Origin: Hoeflea_A sp040932035
Lineage (GTDB): Bacteria > Pseudomonadota > Alphaproteobacteria > Rhizobiales > Rhizobiaceae
Assembly: GCF_040932035.1 (NCBI RefSeq)
Contig: NZ_JBFRBB010000006.1
Coordinates: 1 to 64,000 of the forward strand
Reading direction: 5' to 3'
DNA: 64,000 nucleotides
The notes beneath the pieces are model-generated. The model was not told where the DNA came from, searched no databases, and saw only the letters and a list, made by a program, of their open reading frames with translations. A program made the position numbers and the translations under genes. Positions 16,826-26,370 of this stretch are shown one piece after another; the stretch's first letter is position 1, and every line of letters begins with the position of its first letter.

Positions 16826-17614
16826 CTATCGACCCTTGAACTGGGGCCGGTTTTTGTCGAGGAAGGATTCCAGGCCATGCGGGCCGTCATGGGTGCGCAT
16901 CATGCCGGAGATTCCTTGCGTTTCCTTTTCCAGCTGCGTTTCCATTGTGTCGGAATAGGCAGTCAGCAGCAATCGCTTGAGACCGCCATAGGCCTTTGTC
17001 GGCCCGCTGGCAAAGTTGGCGGCGAGTTCCTCGGCCTCCTCCATCAGCCTTGCTGCCGGCACCACTTTGTTGACGATCCCCCAGGCACAGGCCTCTTCGG
17101 CGGAAAGACGCCTGTTGGTAAAAAGCAGCTCTTTGGCACGCAGCAGCCCGACATGCTTGGCAAGATAAAATGTCGATGAGCCGTCCGGCGTCAGTCCGGA
17201 TGCGGTGTAGGCGGAAACGAATTTCGCCTCTTGCGCCGCAAGCACGTAGTCGCCGGCAAGGGCGAGTGAGAACCCGCCGCCGGCCGCCGTGCCGTTCACC
17301 GCCATGACGACCGGCGCATCCATATGGGCAAAGCGTGTTATGGCCGCGTGGAGGTATGTTGCCATGCGCACCACGTGGGCGGGTTTGTCTTCGCCCTGTT
17401 CATGCATGTCCTTCAGATCCCCGCCGGCACAGAACATCCTGCCGGTTCCGGTAATGACGACAGCGCGGATCTCGGCATCGTTCGCGCAATAGACAGATGC
17501 GTGAAACAGCTCCTGTGCCATCTGCGCATTGAGGGCATTGGCGTCGTCAGGACGGTTGAGCGTGATGGTTGCGATGTTCGATGTGACGTCCAGTTTGATG
17601 GTCTCGAAGTTCAT
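16826..17614 (-). CDS. Enoyl-CoA hydratase/isomerase family protein
   Basis: 262 aa from ATG 17614; the longer frame to 17734 adds a non-family tail. Crotonase signatures: the oxyanion-hole segments CAGGDLKDM and GTAAGGGFSLALAGDYVLA. The position usually holding catalytic Glu in hydratases lies in the region SAYTASGLTPDGSSTFYLAKHVG, which resembles isomerase or degradative members more than the classical hydratase. The gene is isolated by strand and spacing from its neighbours. Acyl-CoA chemistry is certain; the substrate is not. Confidence 0.83.
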   Translation of the reverse strand: MNFETIKLDVTSNIATITLNRPDDANALNAQMAQELFHASVYCANDAEIRAVVITGTGRMFCAGGDLKDMHEQGEDKPAHVVRMATYLHAAITRFAHMDAPVVMAVNGTAAGGGFSLALAGDYVLAAQEAKFVSAYTASGLTPDGSSTFYLAKHVGLLRAKELLFTNRRLSAEEACAWGIVNKVVPAARLMEEAEELAANFASGPTKAYGGLKRLLLTAYSDTMETQLEKETQGISGMMRTHDGPHGLESFLDKNRPQFKGR

Positions 17615-17799
17615 GGCAAGGCTCTCGGCAGGTCTTTGCGGTTGGCGGGAAGAAGCGTTACCCGCACCCTGCCAGAGCGGAGCGGCCTGCTCAAGTCGAT
17701 GCTGCATGCAGTCCCTTATCGGAGCGATTGCCACACCCTGTTCCTTGCTGTCATATGGGAATGATTTGAACGGTTACCTGCGAGGCCGGGAGGGCAGCA

Positions 17800-18540
17800 A
17801 TGAAGGAAAAACGACCTGTAGCGCTGGTGGTCGGTGCGGGGGACTACATCGGTTCGGCTATTGCCAAACGGTTTGCCGAAGGTGGTTTTACGGTTTGTGT
17901 GGGCCGCCGAAACGGCGACAAGCTCGCGCCTCTCGTTGGCGAAATCGAGGCAGCGGGCGGAACCGCCCACGCCTATACGCTCGACGCGCGCAACGAAGAA
18001 AACGTGCAGCAGGTCTTTGCCGATATTGAGGAAAATGTTGGCCCGCTGGAAGTGGTGATCTGCAATGTCGGCGGCAATGTGCGCTTTCCCATCCGCGAAA
18101 CGACCAGCCGCGTGTTCCGCAAGGTCTGGGAAATGGCCTGCCTTGCAGGCTTTCTGTGCGGCAGGGAGGCGGCAATCCACATGGTGCCGCGTCAAAAAGG
18201 CTCGATTTTCTTTACCGGTGCAACGGCGAGCTTGCGCGGAGGGATCGGGTATGGAGCCTTTGCGAGCGCCAAGGCGGGTCAGCGGGCGCTTGCCCAGAGC
18301 ATGGCGCGCGAGCTCGGTCCGCAAAATATCCACATTGCCCATCTGGTTATTGATGCGGCCGTGGATACGGCCTTTGTGCGCGAGCGTGTGAAAGAGCAGG
18401 GCGGCGATCCCGACGCGCTGCCGCCTGATACGCTGATGAATCCGGAATCCGTTGGCGAAACCTATTGGAACCTGCACCAGCAGACGCGTGACGCGTGGAC
18501 CTTCGAACTGGATCTGCGGCCCTACGCGGAGAGCTGGTAG
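17800..18540 (+). CDS. Short-chain dehydrogenase family protein lacking the catalytic Tyr
   Basis: 246 aa. The cofactor motif is a variant, GAGDYIG (residues 12-18), and the later CNVGG replaces the usual NNAG. Ser144 and Lys158 are in place, but the YxxxK tyrosine is Phe154 (GAFASAKAG). Such members form a recognisable SDR subgroup and may use another residue or act without classic redox chemistry. It stands alone, followed by a hairpin that could end transcription. Confidence 0.82.
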   Translation: MKEKRPVALVVGAGDYIGSAIAKRFAEGGFTVCVGRRNGDKLAPLVGEIEAAGGTAHAYTLDARNEENVQQVFADIEENVGPLEVVICNVGGNVRFPIRETTSRVFRKVWEMACLAGFLCGREAAIHMVPRQKGSIFFTGATASLRGGIGYGAFASAKAGQRALAQSMARELGPQNIHIAHLVIDAAVDTAFVRERVKEQGGDPDALPPDTLMNPESVGETYWNLHQQTRDAWTFELDLRPYAESW

Positions 18541-18584
18541 GCGCGGATATTCCTGTCGGGCAGGCACGGTGTCCGCAAAGCAAA

Positions 18585-18605
18585 GCCCCCGGAAGATCCG
18601 GGGGC
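18585..18605. terminator. Intergenic hairpin between convergent genes
   Basis: GCCCCCGGA-AGA-TCCGGGGGC, a perfect 9-bp stem with a 3-nt loop. On the minus strand it is followed by TTTGCTTTG, so it may terminate the YHS gene; on the plus strand there is no T-run, but the very stable stem may still end the SDR transcript. Confidence 0.7.
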
Positions 18606-18673
18606 CTGCGCAAGAAGCACGATGCCATTTGACTGAATGACTTGCCGGCATCGCACTCCAGGGAGGAAGCGGT

Positions 18674-19201
18674 TTAATTCGTTACCGGACCGATGACACC
18701 GTCATATTGAGGGATTTCACGATCGGAAGCATTGGCCGGTTCGATTTTCGTCCAGTTTGTACCGGCGGTCGCGATGTTGCCCGGAACATCTTCTTCCCAG
18801 AAACCGACGACGTTCTTGGTGATGTTCAAATAGAGCTTGCCGTCAACGATGCGCCACAGATGCGGGTTTGCCGGCACCTTGCCACCCTGGGCCACGCCAT
18901 AGGCACAGTGGCCATCGAACTGGGGCGTGTATTTGTCCGGGTTGGCTGCAAATTTTTCGCGATTTTCGGCCGAGGAAAACGCCCATTTCGCACCGTTGTG
19001 GTCGACGGTGTAGGCGGCATTGCCGCGAACGGCCGCCGGCTGGGCTGTTCCGACCGGATTCTGTTCAAGGTCGAAATAGGCAACGACATCGTAGCCTGAT
19101 ACCGCATAGCCCGAACTGTCGACATATTGCTCACCAGCTAGTGCCGGAAAGGCACTGCCGGCAAGGAAAGTCAGGGCGATGGCTGTTGAGCGTAATGACA
19201 T
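18674..19201 (-). CDS. Exported YHS-domain protein
   Basis: 175 aa from ATG 19201 with GGGAGA upstream. The signal peptide (residues 1-24, ending PALA) directs it to the periplasm. The mature part holds the YHS-like motif: VSGYDVVAYFD, then WAFSSAENREKFAANPDKYTPQFDGHCAYGVAQG. Similar proteins occur near metal resistance and respiratory genes, where a metal-binding role is suspected. It has no operon partner here. The function is unknown. Confidence 0.8.
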   Translation of the reverse strand: MSLRSTAIALTFLAGSAFPALAGEQYVDSSGYAVSGYDVVAYFDLEQNPVGTAQPAAVRGNAAYTVDHNGAKWAFSSAENREKFAANPDKYTPQFDGHCAYGVAQGGKVPANPHLWRIVDGKLYLNITKNVVGFWEEDVPGNIATAGTNWTKIEPANASDREIPQYDGVIGPVTN

Positions 19202-19446
19202 GGTGTGTCTCCCGTTTGGCTGTTCCGAAGCTATAACTACGGCTGACCATGAAAGAATGCCATTCACGGCTATACACAGTGTCGTTAGAGCTTCGTGTGT
19301 GCTGCGAACCGTGTGCAGGTGGAAGGCAAAGACCCGATTGAATTAGGGTTCGGTGCTTGACAACATGCCGCATAAGACGAAGCTATGGGGCCTACCTGTG
19401 AGCGCCTCCATGGGCAGTCGACAATAAAATTCCTATTCCAACGGGG

Positions 19447-21048
19447 TTGAAATTGAGAGATTTATCGCGTCCCGGACGCTCGCCGGTCCACACCACAAAT
19501 GCCATGGCGGCCACGTCCCACCCGTTGGCAACCCAGGCCGCCATTCAGATTCTTCAAAAAGGCGGCAACGCGATGGATGCGGCAATCGCCGCCTGTGCCG
19601 TTCAATGCGTGGTGGAACCGGAATCGACGGGTATCGGCGGTGACTGCTTTTGTCTCTATGCGCCGGAAGGCTCGGCCGACATAATCGCCTTTAACGGCTC
19701 AGGGCGTGCTCCCGCGGCCGCATCTGTCTCGGCACTTGCGGCCAAGGGTGTTACCGAAATCGAGCGGCATTCGCCCCATGCCGTAACCATACCGGGCGCC
19801 ATCGATGCCTGGTCGCGGCTGCAGGCGGACCACGGGCGCCTGCAACTGGGCGATGTCCTTGCTGCGGCGATTGATTATGCGGAAAACGGCTTTCCGGTTT
19901 CGTCGCGGGTGCATGCGGATTTCAGTGCCCAGGTGGATTTCCTGAGCGGCGATCCGATCAGTGCTTCGATTTACCTTGCGAATGGCGATGCGCCTGAAGT
20001 CGGTGCGGTCCACCGCCTACCGCTTCTTGCCAACACGCTCAGGGCCATTGCCGGAGGCGGTCGTGACGAGTTTTACAATGGCTGGATCGCACGCGATATC
20101 GTCGAGCACCTGCAAAGCCTCGGCGGACTTCACACGATGGAGGATTTCACTGGGGCCCAAGGCGAATATGTCTCTCCGATTTCGTCCGAGTTTCGCGACC
20201 GGGTAATCCATCAGTGCCCGCCCAATGGTCAGGGCGTCATCGCGCTCTTGCTTTTGAACATGATGAAGCAGTTGGACATCGATCCGGGCGGTCCGCTGAC
20301 CGCGGACCGTATCCACCTTGAGATCGAGGCATGCCGCCTGGCCTACAGCGCCCGCAATAGTTACGTCGGAGATCCGGCCTTTGGCGATGTCCCTGTCGAC
20401 GCGCTGCTTTCGGATGCCTATGCAAAAGAGCTGGTCGCGGCAATCGATCCGGACAGGGCCACGGTGCCGCCCGCCGACGTTGCCCTGCCGCGGCATCGCG
20501 ACACGGTCTACATCACCGTTGTCGACAAGGACCGCAATGCCTGCAGTTTCATCAATACCATCTTCTTCCCCTTTGGCAGCGGCATCACGGCGCCCACATC
20601 AGGCGTGTTGCTGCAGAACCGGGGGCAGGGCTTCACCCTTGAAGAGGGGCACCCAAACTGCATTGCGCCCGGCAAACGGCCGCTGCACACGATCATACCG
20701 GCGATGGCCGTGCGGGACGGGCGTGCGGACATGTCTTTTGGCGTCATGGGCGGACAGTACCAGGCGTTCGGGCATATGCAGTTCCTGACCAGGCATTTCG
20801 ACTTCGGTCTCGACCTGCAGCAGGCAATGGACCTGCCACGTTACATGGCGGACCCGTTTACCGGTGTCGTCGATCTGGAAAATGCCATTGGCGATGACAT
20901 CCGGGCGGAGCTTGTCCGGCGCGGGCACGACATTGCGACGCCCGCCATGCCCATTGGCGGGTCACAGGCAATTGCCATCGACTGGCGCAGCAATGTCCTG
21001 ACCGGTGCGTCCGATCCGCGCAAGGACGGGTGCGCTATTGGCTACTGA
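19447..21048 (+). CDS. ggt: Gamma-glutamyltransferase family protein
   Basis: 533 aa. There is no ATG near the family start; TTG at 19447 or 19453 fits the usual opening (LRDLSRPGRSPVHTTNAMAATSHPLA). The autoprocessing nucleophile Thr is at residue 353 in RDTVYITVVDKD, aligned with T391 of E. coli GGT, and the small-subunit glycine pair is present (GQYQAFGHMQF). There is no signal peptide, so this is probably a cytoplasmic GGT-like hydrolase acting on gamma-glutamyl or other amides. It overlaps the downstream membrane protein gene. It could process glutamylated compounds from the GS-like pathway upstream, but that is speculation. Confidence 0.82.
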   Translation: MKLRDLSRPGRSPVHTTNAMAATSHPLATQAAIQILQKGGNAMDAAIAACAVQCVVEPESTGIGGDCFCLYAPEGSADIIAFNGSGRAPAAASVSALAAKGVTEIERHSPHAVTIPGAIDAWSRLQADHGRLQLGDVLAAAIDYAENGFPVSSRVHADFSAQVDFLSGDPISASIYLANGDAPEVGAVHRLPLLANTLRAIAGGGRDEFYNGWIARDIVEHLQSLGGLHTMEDFTGAQGEYVSPISSEFRDRVIHQCPPNGQGVIALLLLNMMKQLDIDPGGPLTADRIHLEIEACRLAYSARNSYVGDPAFGDVPVDALLSDAYAKELVAAIDPDRATVPPADVALPRHRDTVYITVVDKDRNACSFINTIFFPFGSGITAPTSGVLLQNRGQGFTLEEGHPNCIAPGKRPLHTIIPAMAVRDGRADMSFGVMGGQYQAFGHMQFLTRHFDFGLDLQQAMDLPRYMADPFTGVVDLENAIGDDIRAELVRRGHDIATPAMPIGGSQAIAIDWRSNVLTGASDPRKDGCAIGY

Positions 21049-22516
21049 GGATCCGGGCAATGCGGATGCTGCGGCGCCCGTCGTCGAACAAAGGGGCCGT
21101 TTGTTTGCCGCGGTCTGCTGCGCCCTGTGTCTTGCCGTCATCTGGGCGACGCTCAGCCAGGATGTGGCTGCAAAGGCAACGTCCGCAGTTCTGTTCGTGA
21201 TCTTCTGCGTCCTCGGGGTGTTCAGTTTCAGTCTGCGGGAAAGGGCTTTGACCACGATTGCCGTTCTGGTGACGGCGATTGCTGTCTGGCGGCTGAATGC
21301 CGATGCGCTAACCCCGATCATGCTGGACCTGTCGCGCGGAGCCTATCTTGCCGCCTTCATGATGCTGATGTCGAGCCTGCGCGATGGTGCGTTCAATTCG
21401 CGCTCCGTGCTGGAGATAGGGCGCTATCTGACCAACCAGCCGCCGAGCAGGCGCTATTTCGCCCTTCACATCGGCGGTCATTTCATCGGTACGCTGCTGA
21501 ATTTCAGTGCGGTCAGCCTGCTCGGGCCGCTGGTTTTGCGCGGCGCAAAGGCAGCGCAGACACCGGACAGTCCACCTGAGCTTTTTGAGATCAGACTGCG
21601 CCGTCAGATCAGCGCGCTGAGCCGCGGATTTTCCTGGTTTAACATTTGGGCGCCGACGGCGATCGCACAGGCAGTCGTGCTGACGACGGTGCCAGGATCG
21701 AAGGCAGGAATAATCGCGCCGCTCGGGCTGATGATCGCCTTCATTTTGCTGTGGGTCGGCTGGGCTGAAGATCGCGTGACCGGACACAGGGCACGCATGC
21801 GGTTCGCGCGGCTGGGCTTCCATGTAGCAAGGAGCAAAGCGCCGCCGTTTCCTTATCGCTCGATGCTGCGCTTCCTGAGCGTTGCGGCCGGACTCGTCGG
21901 TCTCGCCCTTATGCTTTACCTCGTGAGCTCGATACAATTCGTATCCGCTATCATGATTTCCGCCGTGCCGATAACCGCAATCTGGCTGACGGTACAATCC
22001 GTAACCGGGACACCCAAAACCGCCGGGTATTTGCGCGAAAAGCTCTGGAAACTGGTGCGGATTGGAGTTCCTTCCGGAAGTCCGGAGGCGGCGACCCTGG
22101 GTCTTGCAGGTTATATCGGCATCCTTGGCGCGCGCCAGGTCGACCATGCCCGGGCGGCGGACCTTCTTTTGTCTTTCAACATGGGACCGATGGTCATTTA
22201 CATCGCGGTTTCAGGCTTTATTCCGCTGGCATCGTGCATCGGCCTGCCACCGATGATGATGGTCACCTTTTTGGGCGGGCTTCTTGTGTCGATCCCGCAG
22301 CTTGGTCTTGATCCATCCATGCTGGGCCTGTCGCTGCTTGTCGGCTGGGCGCTCAACCTGACCGGATCGCCCTTCAGTGCGACATCGCTGCTCCTCAGCC
22401 GCGTCGTGGCGATACCCGGCACGCTGCATGCGTGGCGATGGAACGGGCTGTTCACGATCATGTCGTGGGTTGTTGCGGCTATTGTCATCTTCGCTGCGAG
22501 CAGGGTGATCGTTTGA
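21038..22516 (+). CDS. Polytopic inner-membrane protein, family not recognised
   Basis: About 492 aa from TTG 21038, which overlaps the GGT stop by 11 nt; a GTG at 21005 would give 503 aa. Roughly ten to twelve hydrophobic segments are visible, for example LFAAVCCALCLAVIWATL, ALTTIAVLVTAIAVW and MGPMVIYIAVSGFIPLASC. The repeated short polar segments within helices, and the two half-length blocks, resemble an ion-transporter-like secondary carrier, but no signature is clear. Translational coupling to GGT suggests uptake or export linked to gamma-glutamyl compounds. Confidence 0.7.
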   Translation: MATEDPGNADAAAPVVEQRGRLFAAVCCALCLAVIWATLSQDVAAKATSAVLFVIFCVLGVFSFSLRERALTTIAVLVTAIAVWRLNADALTPIMLDLSRGAYLAAFMMLMSSLRDGAFNSRSVLEIGRYLTNQPPSRRYFALHIGGHFIGTLLNFSAVSLLGPLVLRGAKAAQTPDSPPELFEIRLRRQISALSRGFSWFNIWAPTAIAQAVVLTTVPGSKAGIIAPLGLMIAFILLWVGWAEDRVTGHRARMRFARLGFHVARSKAPPFPYRSMLRFLSVAAGLVGLALMLYLVSSIQFVSAIMISAVPITAIWLTVQSVTGTPKTAGYLREKLWKLVRIGVPSGSPEAATLGLAGYIGILGARQVDHARAADLLLSFNMGPMVIYIAVSGFIPLASCIGLPPMMMVTFLGGLLVSIPQLGLDPSMLGLSLLVGWALNLTGSPFSATSLLLSRVVAIPGTLHAWRWNGLFTIMSWVVAAIVIFAASRVIV

Positions 22517-22549
22517 GTCATGGCAGAATCCGCCGCCGTTTTATTGCCC

Positions 22550-22575
22550 ATTGCGGGTCTGAATCAGACCGCAAT
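22550..22575. terminator. Possible hairpin terminator after the membrane-protein gene
   Basis: ATTGCGG(G)TCTG-AAT-CAGACCGCAAT forms an 11-bp stem with one bulged G. No T-run follows on the plus strand, so termination is uncertain; it could also stabilise the mRNA. Confidence 0.4.
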
Positions 22576-22697
22576 CGAATGATAGAGAGCGCCTTTACCG
22601 TGTTGATTTGGAATATAAAGCCGGCATTGTAATAGCCGGATACAATGGTAGATTGCTGTCGGAATCATACCGCTATCAGGGGCAGACTGTCGCTTTC

Positions 22698-23801
22698 ATG
22701 CTCAAGTTCATCCGATCGGAATTTGCCCTGATCCTGGGCTATATCGTTACTGCCCTTGCCTATGGACCCGGCTCTTTCCTGTTCGCTGGAGAGTTCAGCC
22801 TGCCGCTTTTTCTGGCGCTGTTTGCAGCACTTTTCATTGTTATGCTGCTCTTGTCCTTTTCGGCCGTGCGGCACGCCGATCACCTGGCCGAGCTATTGGG
22901 CGAGCCCTACGGAACGCTGATCCTGACCATCGCGGTCATCACTATCGAAGTGGCGCTGATTTCCGCCATCATGCTGAGTGGAGATGCGGCACCGACGCTT
23001 GCGCGCGACACCATGATGGCGGTGCTGATGATCGTCATGAATGGCGTTGTCGGGATCGTGCTGCTTGTCGGCGGGTTCCATCACAGCGAGCAGGAATACA
23101 ATCTGCGCGGGGCAGTCGCGTTTCTAACGGTTCTGGTCACGCTGGCGACCATGACACTGATCCTGCCCAATTTTACCGAATCCACGCCTGATCCGAGCCT
23201 CAACAGGATCCAGTCAGAGTGGTTTGCGCTCATTACGATCGTCCTTTATGCGACCTTTCTGGCTATCCAGACCGTGCGGCACCGCTCCTTCTTCGTTCAG
23301 CCGGGAAGGGAGGATGGCGACGAGGAGCACCATGATGTATCCGGTAGTGGATCGGTGCAATATCACGCGGTGCTTTTGGTTCTGACCCTTATTCCGGCTG
23401 TGCTTTTGTCCAAAAAACTTGCCGTGCTGGTCGATTTCGGGATTGGTACCTGGAGTTTGCCGGTCGCTCTCGGCGGTATTGTGATCGCGAGCCTCGTGCT
23501 GGCGCCGGAGGCGCTGGCCGCTTTCCACTCAGCGCGCCAGAACTACCTGCAGCGCGCCGTCAATATCTGTCTTGGTTCGGCGCTTGCGACGATCGGACTG
23601 ACCGTGCCGGCGGTTCTGGTGATATCCATCTATTCCGGCCAGGAAATCCAGTTGGGTGTCGGCAATACCGATATGACGCTGCTTCTTCTGACAATGTTCG
23701 TCAGCGCGCTGACCTTTGGTGGCGTACGCACCAACATGCTGCAGGGTGCGGTGCACCTTGTCATTTTCCTGGTTTACCTCGTGTTGATCTTCAATCCCTA
23801 G
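22698..23801 (+). CDS. chaA: Calcium/sodium-proton antiporter, ChaA-like
   Basis: 367 aa from ATG 22698; the longer frame to 22608 is not family-like. It shows the alpha-repeat motif of the CaCA superfamily in its first half, GEPYGTLILTIAVITIEVALISA (acidic Glu84), and the second repeat VLAPEALAAF...LGSALATIGLTVPA. About ten to eleven TM helices, with an acidic His/Asp/Glu-rich loop (GREDGDEEHHD) in the middle, as in E. coli ChaA. It exchanges Ca2+, Na+ or K+ for protons at the inner membrane and guards against salt or alkaline stress. Confidence 0.9.
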   Translation: MLKFIRSEFALILGYIVTALAYGPGSFLFAGEFSLPLFLALFAALFIVMLLLSFSAVRHADHLAELLGEPYGTLILTIAVITIEVALISAIMLSGDAAPTLARDTMMAVLMIVMNGVVGIVLLVGGFHHSEQEYNLRGAVAFLTVLVTLATMTLILPNFTESTPDPSLNRIQSEWFALITIVLYATFLAIQTVRHRSFFVQPGREDGDEEHHDVSGSGSVQYHAVLLVLTLIPAVLLSKKLAVLVDFGIGTWSLPVALGGIVIASLVLAPEALAAFHSARQNYLQRAVNICLGSALATIGLTVPAVLVISIYSGQEIQLGVGNTDMTLLLLTMFVSALTFGGVRTNMLQGAVHLVIFLVYLVLIFNP

Positions 23802-23946
23802 GCGGATGCGGTTTACGCCGTGGAACGCGCGCGCGTGTGCGGCATAATTGCGCTGCCTCCAAAAATGCACGCTTTGCGATTGAATTCGCAAACGCTTTGC
23901 CGATAATGGCGGGCACGGTGATTTGGCTGAGATTGGGAATTTCGCG

Positions 23947-25359
23947 ATGCTTGATTTGACTGATCCGATCATACTGGCCCGCATACAATTCGCATTTACG
24001 GTTTCCTTCCACATCATATTCCCGGCCACCTCGATCGGCCTTGCAAGCTTTCTCGCCTTCGTTCAGTGGCGCTGGCTGAGAACACGCGAAGAGGTCTATC
24101 TGACACTCTTTGATTACTGGATCAAACCCTTTGCTGTTGTCTTCGGAATGGGCGTCGTCTCCGGCCTGATGATGAGCTATCAGTTCGGAACCAACTGGAG
24201 CGTGTTCAGCGACAAGGCCGGTCCGGTTATCGGACCGCTGATCGGATATGAAGTGATGACGGCGTTCTTCGTCGAAGCAGGATTTCTTGGCGTCATGCTG
24301 TTCGGCCGCGACAGGGTCGGTCCCGGTCTGCACTTTTTTGCAACCTTCACGGTTGCAGCCGGAACGCTCATTTCGGCTTTCTGGATCCTGAGCGTCAACA
24401 GCTGGATGCAGACGCCAGCCGGTTACGGCATGAACGAGGCCGGCCAGTATATTCCGGAAGACTGGATGAAGGTCATTTTCAATCCGTCTTTCCCGTATCG
24501 TTTTGTCCACATGGTCTTTGCGGCCTATCTGACCGTGGCGCTGCTGGTCGCGGCGACAGGCGGCTATCACCTGCTGCGCAGCCGCGATAACCAGACGGCC
24601 CGCAAGATGTTCTCAATGGCCATGTGGTTCATCGCCATACTGGCGCCACTGCAGATTCTTGCCGGCGACCAGCAGGGGCTGAATACATATGAGCACCAGC
24701 CGGCCAAGGTCGCGGCGCTTGAGGGGCACTTCAGGTCGCAGGCGGCAGCGCCCGAATATCTGATTGGATGGCCGAACATGGAGACGGGTGAGATCGACTA
24801 TGCGGTTTCTATTCCGTATCTTGGCTCCTGGATCTTAACGCATGACTTTAACGCCGAGATCATCGGGCTTGATCAGTTTCCAAGAGAGGACTGGCCCAAT
24901 GTCCATATACTTTTCTGGTCGTTCCGGATCATGGTCGGCCTCGGGTTTTTGTTCCTTGGTCTGGGCATATGGGGCCTGGTGCAGCGCTATCGCGGGCGAT
25001 TTTTCGAAAGCCCGGCTCTCGCACGCTTTGCCCTGATATTGGGGCCGGGCGGCTACATCGCGGTTCTGTGCGGATGGGTAACGACGGAGGTCGGGCGTCA
25101 GCCCTATACAATCTATGGCCTGTTGCGGACATCGGATTCCGTATCTCCTATTGCGTTGCCGGCCGTCGGCACATCGCTTGCGGCCATCGTCGTGATTTAC
25201 ATTTTCATCTTCGGTCTCGGCGCCTACTACACGTTGCGCCTGTTGTCGAAGGATCCGCCTGACAGCCCTGTGCCTCAGACACGCGGAATTCTGGATCAGG
25301 GTGGAAACCGCGCGGTACGGATCATCCGCCTGCTGATACCTGGTAGGGGGGCGCAGTAA
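23947..25359 (+). CDS. cioA: Cytochrome bd-type quinol oxidase subunit I, cyanide-insensitive type
   Basis: 470 aa from ATG 23947, the family start (MLDLTDPIILARIQFAFTVSFHIIFPA). Heme b ligands are expected at His in SFHIIFP and in the region of TFTVAAGTLISAFWILSVNSWMQTP; the GWITTE-like segment CGWVTTEVGRQPYTI is conserved. The Q-loop is short, which is typical of the CIO (low-affinity, cyanide-insensitive) branch. The complex reduces oxygen to water with quinol electrons without pumping protons. The cioB start overlaps its stop by 1 nt. Confidence 0.92.
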   Translation: MLDLTDPIILARIQFAFTVSFHIIFPATSIGLASFLAFVQWRWLRTREEVYLTLFDYWIKPFAVVFGMGVVSGLMMSYQFGTNWSVFSDKAGPVIGPLIGYEVMTAFFVEAGFLGVMLFGRDRVGPGLHFFATFTVAAGTLISAFWILSVNSWMQTPAGYGMNEAGQYIPEDWMKVIFNPSFPYRFVHMVFAAYLTVALLVAATGGYHLLRSRDNQTARKMFSMAMWFIAILAPLQILAGDQQGLNTYEHQPAKVAALEGHFRSQAAAPEYLIGWPNMETGEIDYAVSIPYLGSWILTHDFNAEIIGLDQFPREDWPNVHILFWSFRIMVGLGFLFLGLGIWGLVQRYRGRFFESPALARFALILGPGGYIAVLCGWVTTEVGRQPYTIYGLLRTSDSVSPIALPAVGTSLAAIVVIYIFIFGLGAYYTLRLLSKDPPDSPVPQTRGILDQGGNRAVRIIRLLIPGRGAQ

Positions 25360-26357
25360 TGGACCTCGCACTGATTTGGGCCCTTGTCATTGCAACCGCT
25401 GTTTTTGTCTATGTTGCGCTGGATGGGTTTGACCTCGGCATCGGTATTCTCTTCCCGCTGCTGCGCGATGAAGAAGAACGCGACATGGCCATTGGCGCCA
25501 TCGCTCCGGTGTGGGACGGCAACGAGACTTGGCTGATCCTCGGCGGCGGCGGCCTGCTTGCGGTGTTCCCGCTTGCCTATGCCGTTATCTTCCCGGCGCT
25601 CTACGTGCCGCTCATCGTCATGCTGCTGGCGTTGGTATTCAGGGGCGTCGCTTTCGAATACCGGGTGCATTCAGAGCGTCACAAATGGTATTGGGACCAT
25701 GCTTTTTTTGGCGGATCGCTTGTCGCCGCATTTGCGCAAGGGATTTCCCTCGGTGCGTGGCTGCAGGGAATCGATGTGGTGGACCGCGCCTATAGCGGTG
25801 GCTGGTGGAACTGGCTGAGCCCGTTTTCCGTCGCCACCGGCCTGGCGCTGGTCTGCGGTTATTCGCTTCTTGGTGCGGCCTGGATCAACCTGAAAACCGA
25901 AGGCGTGCTGCACGCGCGGGCGCAGACATTCATCATGCCGCTGGCGGTCGCGACCATTGCTTTCATTATCGCGGTCAGCCTGTGGACGCCATTCCTCAAT
26001 GAACGATATGCCGCGCGCTGGTTTACCTGGCCGACGATGATCTATGCACTGCCGGTGCCGTTGTTCGTCGCTGCCACCATCCTGGCCTTGTGGCAGTCAC
26101 TGAAAAAGGGCTGGGCGCTGCGTGCTTTCCTGTCTGTCGAACTGCTGTTTTTGCTGTGTTATATCGGTCTGGGGGTCAGTGTTTGGCCTGATATCGTGCC
26201 CACCAGCGTATCGATTCACGAAGCTGCGGCACCCGACAAAAGTCTCGGCTTCCTGCTTGTCGGTGCCGTTGTTCTGGTACCTTTGATCCTGATTTATACG
26301 GCCGCCGCCTACTGGATCTTCAGGGGTAAGGTGAAACATGGCGGCTACACACATTGA
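25359..26357 (+). CDS. cioB: Cytochrome bd-type quinol oxidase subunit II
   Basis: 332 aa. The TAATG overlap with cioA shows translational coupling. The conserved opening of CydB/CioB is present: VYVALDGFDLGIGILFPL and APVWDGNETWLILGGGGLLAVFP. About nine TM helices. It pairs with subunit I to form the oxidase. A short DUF2474-like gene follows. Confidence 0.93.
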   Translation: MDLALIWALVIATAVFVYVALDGFDLGIGILFPLLRDEEERDMAIGAIAPVWDGNETWLILGGGGLLAVFPLAYAVIFPALYVPLIVMLLALVFRGVAFEYRVHSERHKWYWDHAFFGGSLVAAFAQGISLGAWLQGIDVVDRAYSGGWWNWLSPFSVATGLALVCGYSLLGAAWINLKTEGVLHARAQTFIMPLAVATIAFIIAVSLWTPFLNERYAARWFTWPTMIYALPVPLFVAATILALWQSLKKGWALRAFLSVELLFLLCYIGLGVSVWPDIVPTSVSIHEAAAPDKSLGFLLVGAVVLVPLILIYTAAAYWIFRGKVKHGGYTH

Positions 26358-26370
26358 TTGGCGGCCAGGC

